The translations under genes were made by a program, and so were the position numbers. Of a stretch of DNA of 64,000 nucleotides, positions 30,774 through 40,154 are shown piece after piece (positions within the stretch are counted from its first letter, which is position 1; each line of letters begins with the position of its first letter). This DNA comes from UBA685 sp049890115 (lineage in GTDB: Bacteria > Pseudomonadota > Alphaproteobacteria > Puniceispirillales > Puniceispirillaceae): the NCBI GenBank assembly GCA_049890115.1, contig JBMHCC010000013.1, forward strand, positions 1 through 64,000, written 5' to 3'. The notes beneath the pieces are model-generated. The model had not been told where the DNA came from, did no database searches, and was given only the letters and a program-made list of their open reading frames with translations.

Positions 30774-32900
30774 ATGCAAAATGCGTTTGAAGATCTCGTA
30801 AGCCGTATAAGAGCCTATGATCCAGGCATTGATGAGGAGCGCCTATGGTCTGCCTTTGATTTAGGTCAAAAGGCTCATGACGGTCAGCTCCGTGCCTCTG
30901 GTGAGGCTTATTTCACCCATCCCATTTCGGTCGCTCAGATCTTAGCAGATATGCATCTAGATCTTGATACCATTATCACAGCCTTGCTGCATGATACGGT
31001 TGAAGATTGTGATGTTACGCTAGAGCAAATTGAAAGCTTATTTGGCCAAGATGTCCGCTCATTGGTAGATGGGGTTACCAAATTAACGCGCATTGAATTG
31101 CAGTCTGAAGGCACCAAACAGGCCGAAAATCTGCAAAAATTAGTTGTCGCAATGAGTCGTGATATCAGGGTGTTGCTGGTCAAGCTGGCAGACCGCACCC
31201 ATAATATGCAAACGATTGAATCATTTGCAAGAGAAGATAAAAAAGCCCGCATCGCAACTGAGACAAGAGATATTTATGCGCCGCTAGCAGAGCGCATCGG
31301 TGTGACCTATTTGCAAAGAGAGCTAGAAGATAGAAGTTTTCTGGTTCTTGACCCTTCTATGCGGCAATCTATCATCACGCGCCTTGAATTTCTGGCTGAT
31401 GAGACCGAGAATATTATCCCGCGTATTTGTCAGGAACTGACAGCTGTGGTGAATAAGGGCGGCATTGAATGTCAGGTATTTGGTAGACGCAAATCACCTT
31501 ATTCAATTTGGCGCAAAATGCAGACGAAAAACGTCACCATGGAACATTTAGCTGATGTGATGGGGTTTCGTCTGATCGTGCCAAGCGAAGAAGATTGTTA
31601 CAAGGCACTTGGCTTGATACATCGCGCTTATCCTATGGTGATGGGGCGGTTTAAAGATTATATTTCAACCCCAAAACGTAATGGCTATCGGTCTATTCAT
31701 TCAGGCGTGATTGGCCCGATGAACCGAAAAATTGAGATTCAGGTTCGCACAGCTGAAATGCATGATACAGCTGAAAGAGGGGTGGCAGCACATTGGAGCT
31801 ATAAGGCGAATGGCAAAGAAAGCGCTATCCCAGAATATGGCTGGATCCAAGATCTGATTAGCTTAATTGAAATGGATTCAGGGGCCCAAGAATTCCTAGA
31901 GCATACCCGTCTTGAAATGTATGAAGATAAGGTTTTTTGCTTTACCCCACGTGGTGATTTAATCGCACTGCCAAAAGGGGCTACAGCTATTGATTTTGCT
32001 TATAATTTGCATTCCAAGATAGGTGATAAATGTGTTGGTGTGGTGATTAACCAGAAAAACCGCCAACTTGCCACAGAATTGCAAAATGGTGATCAGGTAC
32101 AAATTATCACTGATAAGGATGCTAAACCAAAGGCTGAATGGGAAGCTTTCGTCAAGACAGGTCGTGCCAAATCAGCTATTAAACGCTTTGTCAGACAGAC
32201 AAAATTAATTGAATTTAGCCGCGTTGGCAGAGCCTTGCTAGAACGTGAATATCGCCACCATAATGAAAGCTTTAATGAGGCTCAGATAGAACAAAGCTTG
32301 TCTGTGTTTGGCCAGTCAAAACTAGAAGAGCTCTATGCTGATTTAGCAGAAGGACGGCGCAAAGTTAGTGATGTTTTTTATAAAATATTCCCTGAAAGCA
32401 AGGTTGAAACTATAGAAAAATCTGAAACCGCATCAAAGCAGCTAGATGTTGCTAGTAGTTTCGAGATTTCGGATGCAGTCGAGGGTATGGCAGTCCATGT
32501 TGCCAAATGTTGTTATCCACTTCCTGGCGAGAATGTGGTTGGTATTGTCACAACAGGCAAAGGCATAACAGTTCACGGGCGTGATTGTACAACTTTGCGA
32601 AAATTTGTCGAAGCACCTGAATTATGGCTTGATGTACAATGGAACAGACAAGAAGTCAGAAACCAGATTGTCAAAATCAGGGCCACCTTAATTCATGAGC
32701 CTGGTGCCTTAGCCGCCTTATGTGCTGGTATTGGCCAGCTAGATGCGAATATTACCAATATTCAATCTCTGACAAGAGACGAGGATTTCTTTACCTTTTT
32801 AGTTGATGTTGAGGTTCGAAATTTAGAGCATAGCAAATCAATTCTTGCGGTGCTTGGCTCAAACAAATATGTTGAGTCAGTGTCTCGCCATACGTTGTAA
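30774..32900 (+). CDS. rel: Bifunctional (p)ppGpp synthetase/hydrolase (Rel/SpoT)
   Basis: A 708-residue long RSH enzyme that makes and degrades (p)ppGpp in the stringent response. Domains in order: an HD hydrolase with H-P-I-S-V-A near 48-53 and L-L-H-D-T-V-E-D near 70-77, then D-R-T-H-N-M near 140-145; a synthetase near 225-335 with R-F-K-D-Y-I-S-T-P-K-x-N-G-Y-R-S-I-H; TGS near 380-440 (C-F-T-P-R-G-D-L); a zinc-finger-like C-C-Y-P-L-P-G-E-N-V-V-G near 580; and a C-terminal ACT near 630-705. Both catalytic halves look intact, so it is probably the only RSH of this organism. Confidence 0.96.
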   Translation: MQNAFEDLVSRIRAYDPGIDEERLWSAFDLGQKAHDGQLRASGEAYFTHPISVAQILADMHLDLDTIITALLHDTVEDCDVTLEQIESLFGQDVRSLVDGVTKLTRIELQSEGTKQAENLQKLVVAMSRDIRVLLVKLADRTHNMQTIESFAREDKKARIATETRDIYAPLAERIGVTYLQRELEDRSFLVLDPSMRQSIITRLEFLADETENIIPRICQELTAVVNKGGIECQVFGRRKSPYSIWRKMQTKNVTMEHLADVMGFRLIVPSEEDCYKALGLIHRAYPMVMGRFKDYISTPKRNGYRSIHSGVIGPMNRKIEIQVRTAEMHDTAERGVAAHWSYKANGKESAIPEYGWIQDLISLIEMDSGAQEFLEHTRLEMYEDKVFCFTPRGDLIALPKGATAIDFAYNLHSKIGDKCVGVVINQKNRQLATELQNGDQVQIITDKDAKPKAEWEAFVKTGRAKSAIKRFVRQTKLIEFSRVGRALLEREYRHHNESFNEAQIEQSLSVFGQSKLEELYADLAEGRRKVSDVFYKIFPESKVETIEKSETASKQLDVASSFEISDAVEGMAVHVAKCCYPLPGENVVGIVTTGKGITVHGRDCTTLRKFVEAPELWLDVQWNRQEVRNQIVKIRATLIHEPGALAALCAGIGQLDANITNIQSLTRDEDFFTFLVDVEVRNLEHSKSILAVLGSNKYVESVSRHTL

Positions 32901-32933
32901 CAACGTTCCTCCTATTAGTGAAATAATGTCACG

Positions 32934-33560
32934 ATGTTCAAACGCCGCCAGTCCAGTATTTGGCATAAAATAAGTGGTTTTCTTTGGCCTAAAAAAGGGT
33001 TTCAAAGGTCATTTATCTATATCAAAGAACGCCTTATGCGGATGCCTGGCTCGACGCATTCACTTGCCATTGGTGTCGCCTGTGGTGCTGCTGCATCTAT
33101 GACACCTTTTTTAGGGTTTCACTTTGGCCTAGCAGCTTTTATGGCTGTTATTTTACGTGGCAATCTTGTCTGTTCTGCTATTGGCACAATCATTGGCAAT
33201 CCTTGGACGTTTCCCTTTATCTGGAGCCTTGATATTTGGATTGGCAAAGGGGTAATTGAACAATTTAACCTTAATGCCGTCTTAATGCTATCATCTCAGC
33301 CAGATTTGGGTATTGATATGGGGGTGTTTTACCCCTTATCGATTGGCGGGGTTTTATTGTCAGTTCTGACCTTTCCTTTTTATTATGTATTATCTTATTA
33401 TGTGGTGCAAAGCTGGCGTTCTCACCGGATGAAAAGGCTTGAAAAAAAGCGTGCTGAAAAATTGGCAGCAGATAGAGTTGAGAAAGCACGCCAGATTGAC
33501 GCTGTGCAGCCGCCCTCTATGTTACATAATGAGCAACAAAATAATGAGAGGGCGCAATAG
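32934..33560 (+). CDS. DUF2062 membrane protein
   Basis: A 208-residue protein with the DUF2062 core: G-x-A-C-G-x-A-A-S-M-T-P-F-x-G-F-H near 47-64, followed by I-x-G-N-P-W-T-F-P near 86-94, several hydrophobic segments, and a basic, coiled-coil-like C-terminal tail (R-M-K-R-L-E-K-K-R). Its function is not established. Placement between rel and pdxJ is conserved in alphaproteobacteria. It begins 33 bases after rel and ends three bases before the pdxJ ATG. Confidence 0.88.
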   Translation: MFKRRQSSIWHKISGFLWPKKGFQRSFIYIKERLMRMPGSTHSLAIGVACGAAASMTPFLGFHFGLAAFMAVILRGNLVCSAIGTIIGNPWTFPFIWSLDIWIGKGVIEQFNLNAVLMLSSQPDLGIDMGVFYPLSIGGVLLSVLTFPFYYVLSYYVVQSWRSHRMKRLEKKRAEKLAADRVEKARQIDAVQPPSMLHNEQQNNERAQ

Positions 33561-33563
33561 GTA

Positions 33564-34331
33564 ATGTCACAGCATTCATTCAATCATAATCTGCGTCTAG
33601 GCGTTAATATCGACCATGTGGCAACCTTGCGCAATGCCAGAGGTGGCAGTCACCCTGATCCTGTTTCAGCTGCTTTATTAGCCCAAAAAGCAGGGGCAGA
33701 TGGCATTACCATTCATTTGCGTGAAGATAGGCGCCATATCCGTGATGCTGATGCCATTGCCGTAAAACAAGCCATTGAAGTGCCGCTCAATTTTGAAATG
33801 GCGGCCACAGATGAGATGACAGATTTTGCCCTGACGTTACAGCCAAATGCCTGTTGTATCGTCCCTGAAAAAAGAGAAGAGGTGACAACTGAAGGTGGGC
33901 TGGCAGTGGCTGGTCAACAAGGCAGGCTTGCCCCTCTATTTGATAAAATCAAAGCAGCTGATATCAGATTATCGCTTTTTATTGAAGCAAGTGAAAATGA
34001 GATTAGAGCAGCTGCTGAGATGGGTGCTGATATTATCGAGCTTCATACGGGCACCTATTGTCATGCTGCAGCAGGTGCGGCGCGCAATGCTGAATTACTG
34101 CGTTTGCAACAAGCTGCTAGCCTTGCTCGTTCGCTTGGCCTTGAGGTGCATGCTGGTCATGGCCTTGATTATGAAACTGTGGGCGATGTTGCCGCTATTC
34201 CAGAAATGCATGAATTAAATATTGGTCATTTTCTCATGGGTGCCGCCTTATTCACAGGTTTGGAAGAAAGCATAAAAACAATGCGCTCTCAGATGGTCAA
34301 AGCCCGCAAAGCCATAAGAGGCTTATCGTGA
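33564..34331 (+). CDS. pdxJ: Pyridoxine 5'-phosphate synthase
   Basis: A 255-residue PdxJ TIM barrel, condensing 1-deoxyxylulose 5-phosphate with 3-amino-2-oxopropyl phosphate to make vitamin B6. The signature R-L-G-V-N-I-D-H-V-A-T-L-R-N-A-R-G near 11-27 is complete, with H-L-R-E-D-R-R-H-I near 51-59, I-E-L-H-T-G near 156-161 and H-A-G-H-G-L near 195-200. Deoxyxylulose phosphate fits the non-mevalonate pathway shown by dxr later in the window. Its TGA overlaps the GTG start of acpS. Confidence 0.96.
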   Translation: MSQHSFNHNLRLGVNIDHVATLRNARGGSHPDPVSAALLAQKAGADGITIHLREDRRHIRDADAIAVKQAIEVPLNFEMAATDEMTDFALTLQPNACCIVPEKREEVTTEGGLAVAGQQGRLAPLFDKIKAADIRLSLFIEASENEIRAAAEMGADIIELHTGTYCHAAAGAARNAELLRLQQAASLARSLGLEVHAGHGLDYETVGDVAAIPEMHELNIGHFLMGAALFTGLEESIKTMRSQMVKARKAIRGLS

Positions 34332-34723
34332 TAATTGGGGTAGGGTGCGATATTTGCAATCAGACGCGCATTGAAAAGGTCGCAACAAAATATCCTGAGC
34401 GATTTATTTCAAAAATTCTAACGAATGCTGAAATGGCACAGATGCAATCGCGTAGTGACAAGATGGCGTTTCTGGCAAAGAGATTTGCGGCAAAAGAAGC
34501 TATCTATAAGGCTATTTCTGCGCATATTTCACCACCGCCTAGCTGGCATGATGCTGAAATTCTTAATAATGAGGCAGGCCGACCACTTGTCACCCTATCT
34601 GAACGGTGTCATAACGCTCTAGGGAAGCTGGCAGGCGGCAATAACCAAAACATAGCGTATCATCTTTCTTTATCTGATGATGCCCCTTTTGTTATGGCTG
34701 TTTTTATCGTCAGCCAATCCTGA
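34328..34723 (+). CDS. acpS: Holo-[acyl-carrier-protein] synthase
   Basis: A 131-residue AcpS that moves 4'-phosphopantetheine from CoA to ACP. The GTG start overlaps the pdxJ stop by four bases, so the two are coupled. The metal-binding aspartate lies in I-I-G-V-G-C-D-I near the N-terminus, and the second motif K-R-F-A-A-K-E-A-I-Y-K-A is near 55-66. The length matches family norm. The pdxJ-acpS-lepB order is a standard alphaproteobacterial arrangement. Confidence 0.94.
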   Translation: MIIGVGCDICNQTRIEKVATKYPERFISKILTNAEMAQMQSRSDKMAFLAKRFAAKEAIYKAISAHISPPPSWHDAEILNNEAGRPLVTLSERCHNALGKLAGGNNQNIAYHLSLSDDAPFVMAVFIVSQS

Positions 34724-34783
34724 TAGAACAGCTATCTGGTGAATAGTTACAATAATCCATTTTGAAGATGATAAGGCAAATTT

Positions 34784-35515
34784 ATGGCTAAAAAACAAGA
34801 AGGATGGCGCGAAACCGCAAAAACGCTTGGTATCGCTGTTATTATTGCTATCACCTTTCGGTCATTTTTATTTGAACCATTTAACATCCCCTCTGGCTCG
34901 ATGATCCCAACCTTGAAAGTGGGGGATTATCTGTTTGTCTCGAAATATTCCTACGGCTATTCACGCTATTCATTTCCTTTTGGCATCATCCCTTTTGAGG
35001 GGCGTATCGCTGAAGACACACCAGAGCGCGGTGATGTGGTGGTGTTCCGCCTGCCTGCGAATGTATCAATCGATTATATTAAGCGTGTGATTGGCCTGCC
35101 TGGTGATAAGATACAGGTCAAATCATCTATTTTGCATATTAATGGTGAACCTGTGCCACGGCGTCTTGTTGGTACGGAGCAAATTAGTACAGGTCTGCGT
35201 TCTGTTGAGGCCAAGAAATTTGAAGAAACACTGCCAAATGGGAAAAGCTATATCGTCCATGAATTAGGTGATTTTGATCGGATGGATAACACAGCTATCT
35301 TCACAGTCCCAGAAGGTCATTATTTCATGATGGGTGATAATCGTGACCAATCAAAAGATAGCCGCTTCATTGATGTTGGCACTGTGCCTTTGCAAAATAT
35401 GATTGGTCGTGCTGAAAGGCTGTTTTTCAGCATTGATCAATCAGCTCGCATTTGGGAAATCTGGAAATGGCCTTTTGCAATCCGCTTTTCACGCATTGGC
35501 CAATCTATTGACTAG
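34784..35515 (+). CDS. lepB: Signal peptidase I
   Basis: A 243-residue type I signal peptidase that removes signal peptides at the periplasmic face of the inner membrane. One N-terminal membrane segment (residues 12-30) precedes the catalytic serine, S39, in P-S-G-S-M-I-P-T. The general-base lysine lies in Y-I-K-R-V-I-G-L-P-G-D near 103-113, and the conserved box G-D-N-R-D-Q-S-x-D-S-R is near 185-195. The single-segment layout is the alphaproteobacterial form. Confidence 0.96.
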   Translation: MAKKQEGWRETAKTLGIAVIIAITFRSFLFEPFNIPSGSMIPTLKVGDYLFVSKYSYGYSRYSFPFGIIPFEGRIAEDTPERGDVVVFRLPANVSIDYIKRVIGLPGDKIQVKSSILHINGEPVPRRLVGTEQISTGLRSVEAKKFEETLPNGKSYIVHELGDFDRMDNTAIFTVPEGHYFMMGDNRDQSKDSRFIDVGTVPLQNMIGRAERLFFSIDQSARIWEIWKWPFAIRFSRIGQSID

Positions 35516-35563
35516 CTTTTATGAAATTGCTCATAGCAGCTTTAGTGAGGCAGTGACTATACA

Positions 35564-36232
35564 GTGACAAATCTGGCAAAATTACAGGACAAATTAGGGT
35601 ATCAATTCACAAATATAGAATTGTTGCGCCTGGCTGTTACCCATAAAAGCGCCACAGGCCATAAAGGCAATTATGAGAGGCTTGAATTTTTAGGTGACCG
35701 TGTTTTGGGACTGGAAGTTGCCTCTGCCTTATTTGCTCATTTCAAAGGTGATGATCAAGGCGCACTTACCAAACGATTTCATGCTCTTGTTCAACAAAAT
35801 GCCCTTGCTTCTATTGCACAGTCTCTGGATTTAACCTCACAAATTATCACAGATAAAGCCGGTCAAGCCCGCCGACAACCATCTGTTTTAAGTGATGTGG
35901 TCGAAGCCATTATTGCTGCTATTTATCTAGATGGTGGGCTAGAACAGGCACGCCGCTTCATTTTTGCCCATATAGATATCACAGCCACTACATCAGATGA
36001 CGCTGATGCTAACCCGAAATCAGCTCTACAGGAGTGGGCGTTGGGGCAGGGGGCTGAATTACCAATTTACCTGATGGTCACAATGACAGGGCCAGATCAT
36101 GCGCCGCAATTTGTGATGCGTGCCAGTGTCGCATCACATGGCTCTGCTGAGGCAAAGGGGCCTTCAAAAAAACTAGCAGAACAAGAAGCAGCTCGTTTAT
36201 TATTGCGCCAGTTACAGAAAGAGACATTATGA
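35564..36232 (+). CDS. rnc: Ribonuclease III
   Basis: A 222-residue RNase III, cutting double-stranded RNA in rRNA processing. The GTG start at 35564 gives the usual N-terminus. The nuclease signature E-R-L-E-F-L-G-D-R-V-L-G-L is near 38-50, and the second acidic cluster D-V-V-E-A-I-I-A-A-I-Y-L-D-G near 110-123. A double-stranded RNA-binding domain follows near 150-220 (P-K-S-A-L-Q-E-W, then G-P-S-K-K-L-A-E-Q-E-A-A). The stop overlaps the era ATG by four bases; rnc-era coupling is widely conserved. Confidence 0.96.
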   Translation: MTNLAKLQDKLGYQFTNIELLRLAVTHKSATGHKGNYERLEFLGDRVLGLEVASALFAHFKGDDQGALTKRFHALVQQNALASIAQSLDLTSQIITDKAGQARRQPSVLSDVVEAIIAAIYLDGGLEQARRFIFAHIDITATTSDDADANPKSALQEWALGQGAELPIYLMVTMTGPDHAPQFVMRASVASHGSAEAKGPSKKLAEQEAARLLLRQLQKETL

Positions 36233-37146
36233 CAAACGCTTCCCTAGAAAACGGTACAAAAGCGGGGTTTGTGGCTTTACTTGGCGCCCCTAATGCTGGC
36301 AAATCAACCTTGATGAATGCGATTGTTGGCCAGAAGATATCCATTGTCACGCCAAAGGTTCAAACAACCAGAAGCCGTGTTCGTGGTATTGCTATGGTCG
36401 AAAAAAGCCAGATTATCTTTGTTGATACACCTGGTATTTTTAAACCAAAAAGACGCCTAGATAGAGCTATGGTTAGTGCGGCTTGGCAAGGGGCAGATGA
36501 TGCTGATATCTTGCTATTGCTTCATGATTGTGCACGCAAAAAGATTGATGATGACACATTGGCAATTATTGCAGACTTAAAAAAATTAGGCAGGCCAGTG
36601 GCTCTTGTCTTGAATAAAATTGATCTAGCAAGCCCTGAACAATTATTATCGCGCACCAAAGAGATCTCACAAATGCTAGAATTTGAGCAGATTTTTATGG
36701 TCTCAGCACAAACCCAAAATGGTCTTGATGATTTGCAAAATTGGCTGGCAGCTAAAGTACCGAACGGCCCTTATTTATTTGACCCTGATGATTTATCAGA
36801 TTTGCCGATGCGCCTGATGGCAGCTGAGGTGATGCGTGAAAAATTATTTTTGAATCTGCATCAAGAATTGCCCTATCAGCTCACTGTTGAGACTGAAAAA
36901 TGGCTTGATAAAGAAGATGGTTCGATTGAGATCAGATTAACCATTTATGTCGCACGTGAGGGGCATCGCGGTATTGTGCTTGGTAAGGGCGGCCAGACCT
37001 TAAAACGCATTGGCACAGCAGCACGCTATGAGCTTCAGGATATTTTTGATCGTCCTATTCATCTATTAAGCCATGTGAAATATCGCAAAGATTGGATGGA
37101 TGATAAGGCACGTTATTCAGAGTGGGATTTGGATTTCGATGCCTAG
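36229..37146 (+). CDS. era: GTPase Era
   Basis: A 305-residue Era, a 30S assembly GTPase that binds the 3' end of 16S rRNA. The GTPase motifs are G-A-P-N-A-G-K-S-T near 18-26 (G1), a switch with T-T-R-S-R near 45, D-T-P-G near 65 (G3) and N-K-I-D near 126 (G4). A C-terminal KH domain from about 205 contains V-L-G-K-G-G-Q-T-L-K-R-I-G near 249-261. It overlaps rnc upstream and recO downstream, forming a translationally coupled trio. Confidence 0.97.
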   Translation: MTNASLENGTKAGFVALLGAPNAGKSTLMNAIVGQKISIVTPKVQTTRSRVRGIAMVEKSQIIFVDTPGIFKPKRRLDRAMVSAAWQGADDADILLLLHDCARKKIDDDTLAIIADLKKLGRPVALVLNKIDLASPEQLLSRTKEISQMLEFEQIFMVSAQTQNGLDDLQNWLAAKVPNGPYLFDPDDLSDLPMRLMAAEVMREKLFLNLHQELPYQLTVETEKWLDKEDGSIEIRLTIYVAREGHRGIVLGKGGQTLKRIGTAARYELQDIFDRPIHLLSHVKYRKDWMDDKARYSEWDLDFDA

Positions 37147-37885
37147 CTGGACTGATGAAGGCTTTGTTATCTCATCACGTCTTCACGGCGAAAATAACGC
37201 TATCATAGGATTATTTACCGCAGAGCATGGCAGACATATGGGGCTGCTACATGCGGCATCATCAGCCTCTAAAAAAGCATTAATTGAGCCAGGTAATTTG
37301 GTCACAGCTGATTGGCGCGCCAGATTGGATGAACAATTAGGCACTTATCAGTTCGAATTGCAGAAAAGCTATAGTGCGACAATGCTTGATGATGCGCTAA
37401 AATTGGCAGCTCTATCATCAGTTTGTGCGCTATTGGAACAAGCATTGCCTGAAAGAGAGCCGCAAATCGCCATTTTCAATGCCACCGCAGCCTTATTTGA
37501 TGTGTTGCATCTATCTGATGATATCGCGCAATGGATGGTGATTTATCTGAAATGGGAAATAGGTATGCTTCAGGCACTTGGTTTTGGTTTGGAATTAACG
37601 CGATGTGCGGTTAGCGGGGATGAGGCAGCACTTGCCTATGTTAGCCCACGTTCTGGCCATGCTGTTAGCCGTCATCATGCCGGCCCTTATGAATCGCGCT
37701 TATTGGCTTTGCCAGCCTGCCTTGGCGGTGATAGGGAAGTTGCAGATGAATTAGAGGCAGGGCTTGCCCTAACAGGTCATTTTCTGAAACGTCATATATT
37801 TGCCCTCATTCACAAAGATTTGCCACAACCACGCATTAGACTAGCCTATTTAGTGGCAAATGGTTATAAACACACAAGTTCTTGA
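37139..37885 (+). CDS. recO: DNA repair protein RecO
   Basis: A 248-residue RecO that loads RecA with RecR. The ATG at 37139 is chosen because it overlaps the era stop by eight bases and gives the usual N-terminal W-x-D-E-G-F-V-I-S-S-R-x-H-G-E; an earlier start at 37100 lies deeper in era. The OB-fold segment (residues 1-80) includes H-G-R-H-M-G-L-L. The central helical region includes Y-L-K-W-E-I-G-M-L-Q-A-L-G-F-G near 137-151. Zinc-site cysteines are not clearly kept. The C-terminal R-H-I-F motif is present. Confidence 0.92.
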   Translation: MPSWTDEGFVISSRLHGENNAIIGLFTAEHGRHMGLLHAASSASKKALIEPGNLVTADWRARLDEQLGTYQFELQKSYSATMLDDALKLAALSSVCALLEQALPEREPQIAIFNATAALFDVLHLSDDIAQWMVIYLKWEIGMLQALGFGLELTRCAVSGDEAALAYVSPRSGHAVSRHHAGPYESRLLALPACLGGDREVADELEAGLALTGHFLKRHIFALIHKDLPQPRIRLAYLVANGYKHTSS

Positions 37886-37912
37886 TATTTTAACCAGATA
37901 AAGTGCAATATT

Positions 37913-40135
37913 ATGTCAGATGAAATGCTAGAAGATCCAAAAGCATCCATTCTTTCAACAGATTTTTCATCTGCTTTGTCAGAACGATATCTGGCCTATG
38001 CTTTATCAACCATTACCTCTCGCTCTTTGCCTGATGTCAGAGATGGTCTAAAGCCAGTTCACAGACGGCTATTATTTGCCATGCGTCAACTCAAATTAGA
38101 CCCAGATCAGGGGTTTAAGAAGTCAGCGCGTGTTGTTGGTGATGTGATGGGTAAATTCCATCCTCATGGTGATGCCGCAATTTATGACGCTATGGTGCGA
38201 TTGGCACAGGAATTTGCCATGCGTTATCAGCTGGTAGATGGCCAAGGTAATTTTGGCAATATTGACGGTGATAACGCTGCTGCTATGCGCTACACCGAAG
38301 CACGTATGACAGAGGTGGCACGCTTATTGCTAGATGGTATTGATGAAAATGCCATTGATTTCAGGCCAACCTATGATGGCGAAAGTGAAGAGCCTGTGTT
38401 ATTGCCAGCAGGCTTTCCGAATTTGCTAGCTAATGGCGCACAAGGTATTGCGGTTGGTATGGCAACATCAATCCCGCCTCATAATGTGGTGGAATTAGCA
38501 GATGCCTCTCTTCATCTGATTAAGCATCCAAGCGCCTCTATCGATACGCTGACCAGCTTTGTCAAAGGGCCTGATTTCCCAACTGGCGGCGTTTTGGTTG
38601 AAGATGAGCAGAGCATTCTTGATACCTATCGCACTGGCAAAGGCGGGTTTCGCCTTCGTTCCTCTTATGAAGTGGAGCGTGAAAAAGGTGGCGGCTGGCA
38701 GATTATTGTGACAGAAATTCCTTATCAGGTGCAAAAATCACGCCTGATAGAGAAAATGGCAGAAATGCTGAATAATAAAAAATTGCCATTTCTAGCGGAT
38801 ATTAGAGATGAATCTGCAGAGGATATCCGCATTATCTTAGAGCCAAAATCACGGCGCGTTGACCCTGAAGCAGTGATGGAAAATTTGTTTAAAGTCACAG
38901 ATTTAGAGGTTCGGGTGCCGATGAATCTGAATGTGCTTGATAAGGATGGAAAGCCTGGGGTGATGAATCTCAGAGAGGTGTTGAATGCGTGGCTAGCACA
39001 TCGGCGCGTCGTGCTTCAGCGTCGTTCGCAATTCAGGCTTGATAAAATTGAACGCCGGCTTGAAATGCTTGAAGGCTATATCATCGTCTTTTTGAATTTG
39101 GATGAGGTGATAGCGATCATTCGTGAAGATGACCATCCAAAGCAAAGTTTGATGGCACGTTTTTCTCTGACCGAGAACCAAGCAAACGGTATTTTGGATA
39201 TGCGATTGCGCTCTTTGCGCCGGCTTGAAGAAATGGCGTTGCGTGAAGAAAGAGATAATCTGATTGCAGAACAAGAAGATTTGCTTGCTCTATTGGGTGA
39301 TGACGCCCTGCAATGGCAGAAAATCACAAGCCAAATCAAAGAGATGAAGGCGCTATTCACAAAATCGGATCAGCGTAAAACTCTTTTAGGTGAAGCACCA
39401 CAAATTGATTATGATCCAACTGAAATACTGGCTGAAAAAGAGCCAATTACAGTGATTTGTTCAACAAATGGCTGGGTGCGTGCCATGAAAGGGCATGTTG
39501 ATTTAACACAAGAGTTTAAATTTAAAGAAGGTGATGAAAAAGCCTTTGCCTTTCATGCGGAAACCACTGATAAAATCTTGGCTTTTGCCGATAATGGTCG
39601 TTTTTATACGATTTCAGGTGATAAATTGCCCAAAGGGCGCGGATTTGGTGAGCCATTGAACCTCATGGTTGATATTCCAGCAGATGGCACCATTGTCTCA
39701 TTATTCAGAGCCACAGGCGGGCGTTTACTTGTTGCTGCTAGCTCTGGTCATGGTCTGATTGTAGATACAGAACAGGCTTTGGCACAAACCAGAGGCGGCA
39801 AGCAGGTGTTAAATGTCTCTGGCGATGTGAGGGCAGCAGCTTGTTGTCAAGCTGATGGTGATAGTGTTGCTGTGGTTGGGGTAAATCGCAAATTGCTTGT
39901 CTTTGGGCTTGATGAAGTGCCTGTTATGGCACGTGGCCGCGGTGTTATTTTGCAGCGTTATAAAGATGGTCATCTGGCAGATATCAAGGTATTTCAGCGT
40001 GAAGATGGTCTGTCATGGCAAATGGGCGGGGGACGCACTAGGACAGAAACTGATTTATCTGTCTGGATTGCCAAGCGTGGCGGTGCTGGTAAATTGCCAC
40101 CAACAGGCTTTCCACGCCCTGCGAAATTTACCTAA
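37913..40135 (+). CDS. parC: DNA topoisomerase IV subunit A
   Basis: A 740-residue type IIA topoisomerase subunit that decatenates chromosomes with ParE. The quinolone-region segment K-S-A-R-V-V-G-D-V-M-G-K-F-H-P-H-G-D is near 64-81, and the catalytic tyrosine lies in A-A-M-R-Y-T-E-A-R near 121-129. The C-terminal beta-pinwheel from about 500 is short and lacks a GyrA box, so ParC rather than GyrA. Its length fits alphaproteobacterial ParC. It follows recO by 27 bases and converges on bpt. Confidence 0.94.
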   Translation: MSDEMLEDPKASILSTDFSSALSERYLAYALSTITSRSLPDVRDGLKPVHRRLLFAMRQLKLDPDQGFKKSARVVGDVMGKFHPHGDAAIYDAMVRLAQEFAMRYQLVDGQGNFGNIDGDNAAAMRYTEARMTEVARLLLDGIDENAIDFRPTYDGESEEPVLLPAGFPNLLANGAQGIAVGMATSIPPHNVVELADASLHLIKHPSASIDTLTSFVKGPDFPTGGVLVEDEQSILDTYRTGKGGFRLRSSYEVEREKGGGWQIIVTEIPYQVQKSRLIEKMAEMLNNKKLPFLADIRDESAEDIRIILEPKSRRVDPEAVMENLFKVTDLEVRVPMNLNVLDKDGKPGVMNLREVLNAWLAHRRVVLQRRSQFRLDKIERRLEMLEGYIIVFLNLDEVIAIIREDDHPKQSLMARFSLTENQANGILDMRLRSLRRLEEMALREERDNLIAEQEDLLALLGDDALQWQKITSQIKEMKALFTKSDQRKTLLGEAPQIDYDPTEILAEKEPITVICSTNGWVRAMKGHVDLTQEFKFKEGDEKAFAFHAETTDKILAFADNGRFYTISGDKLPKGRGFGEPLNLMVDIPADGTIVSLFRATGGRLLVAASSGHGLIVDTEQALAQTRGGKQVLNVSGDVRAAACCQADGDSVAVVGVNRKLLVFGLDEVPVMARGRGVILQRYKDGHLADIKVFQREDGLSWQMGGGRTRTETDLSVWIAKRGGAGKLPPTGFPRPAKFT

Positions 40136-40154
40136 TAGCAAGGCAGGTTAACCT

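Noticed and set aside
40145..40154. Palindrome AGGTTAACCT between parC and bpt
   Set aside because: The ten-base symmetry is short, no T-run follows, and it overlaps the bpt stop, so it was not called a terminator or operator.
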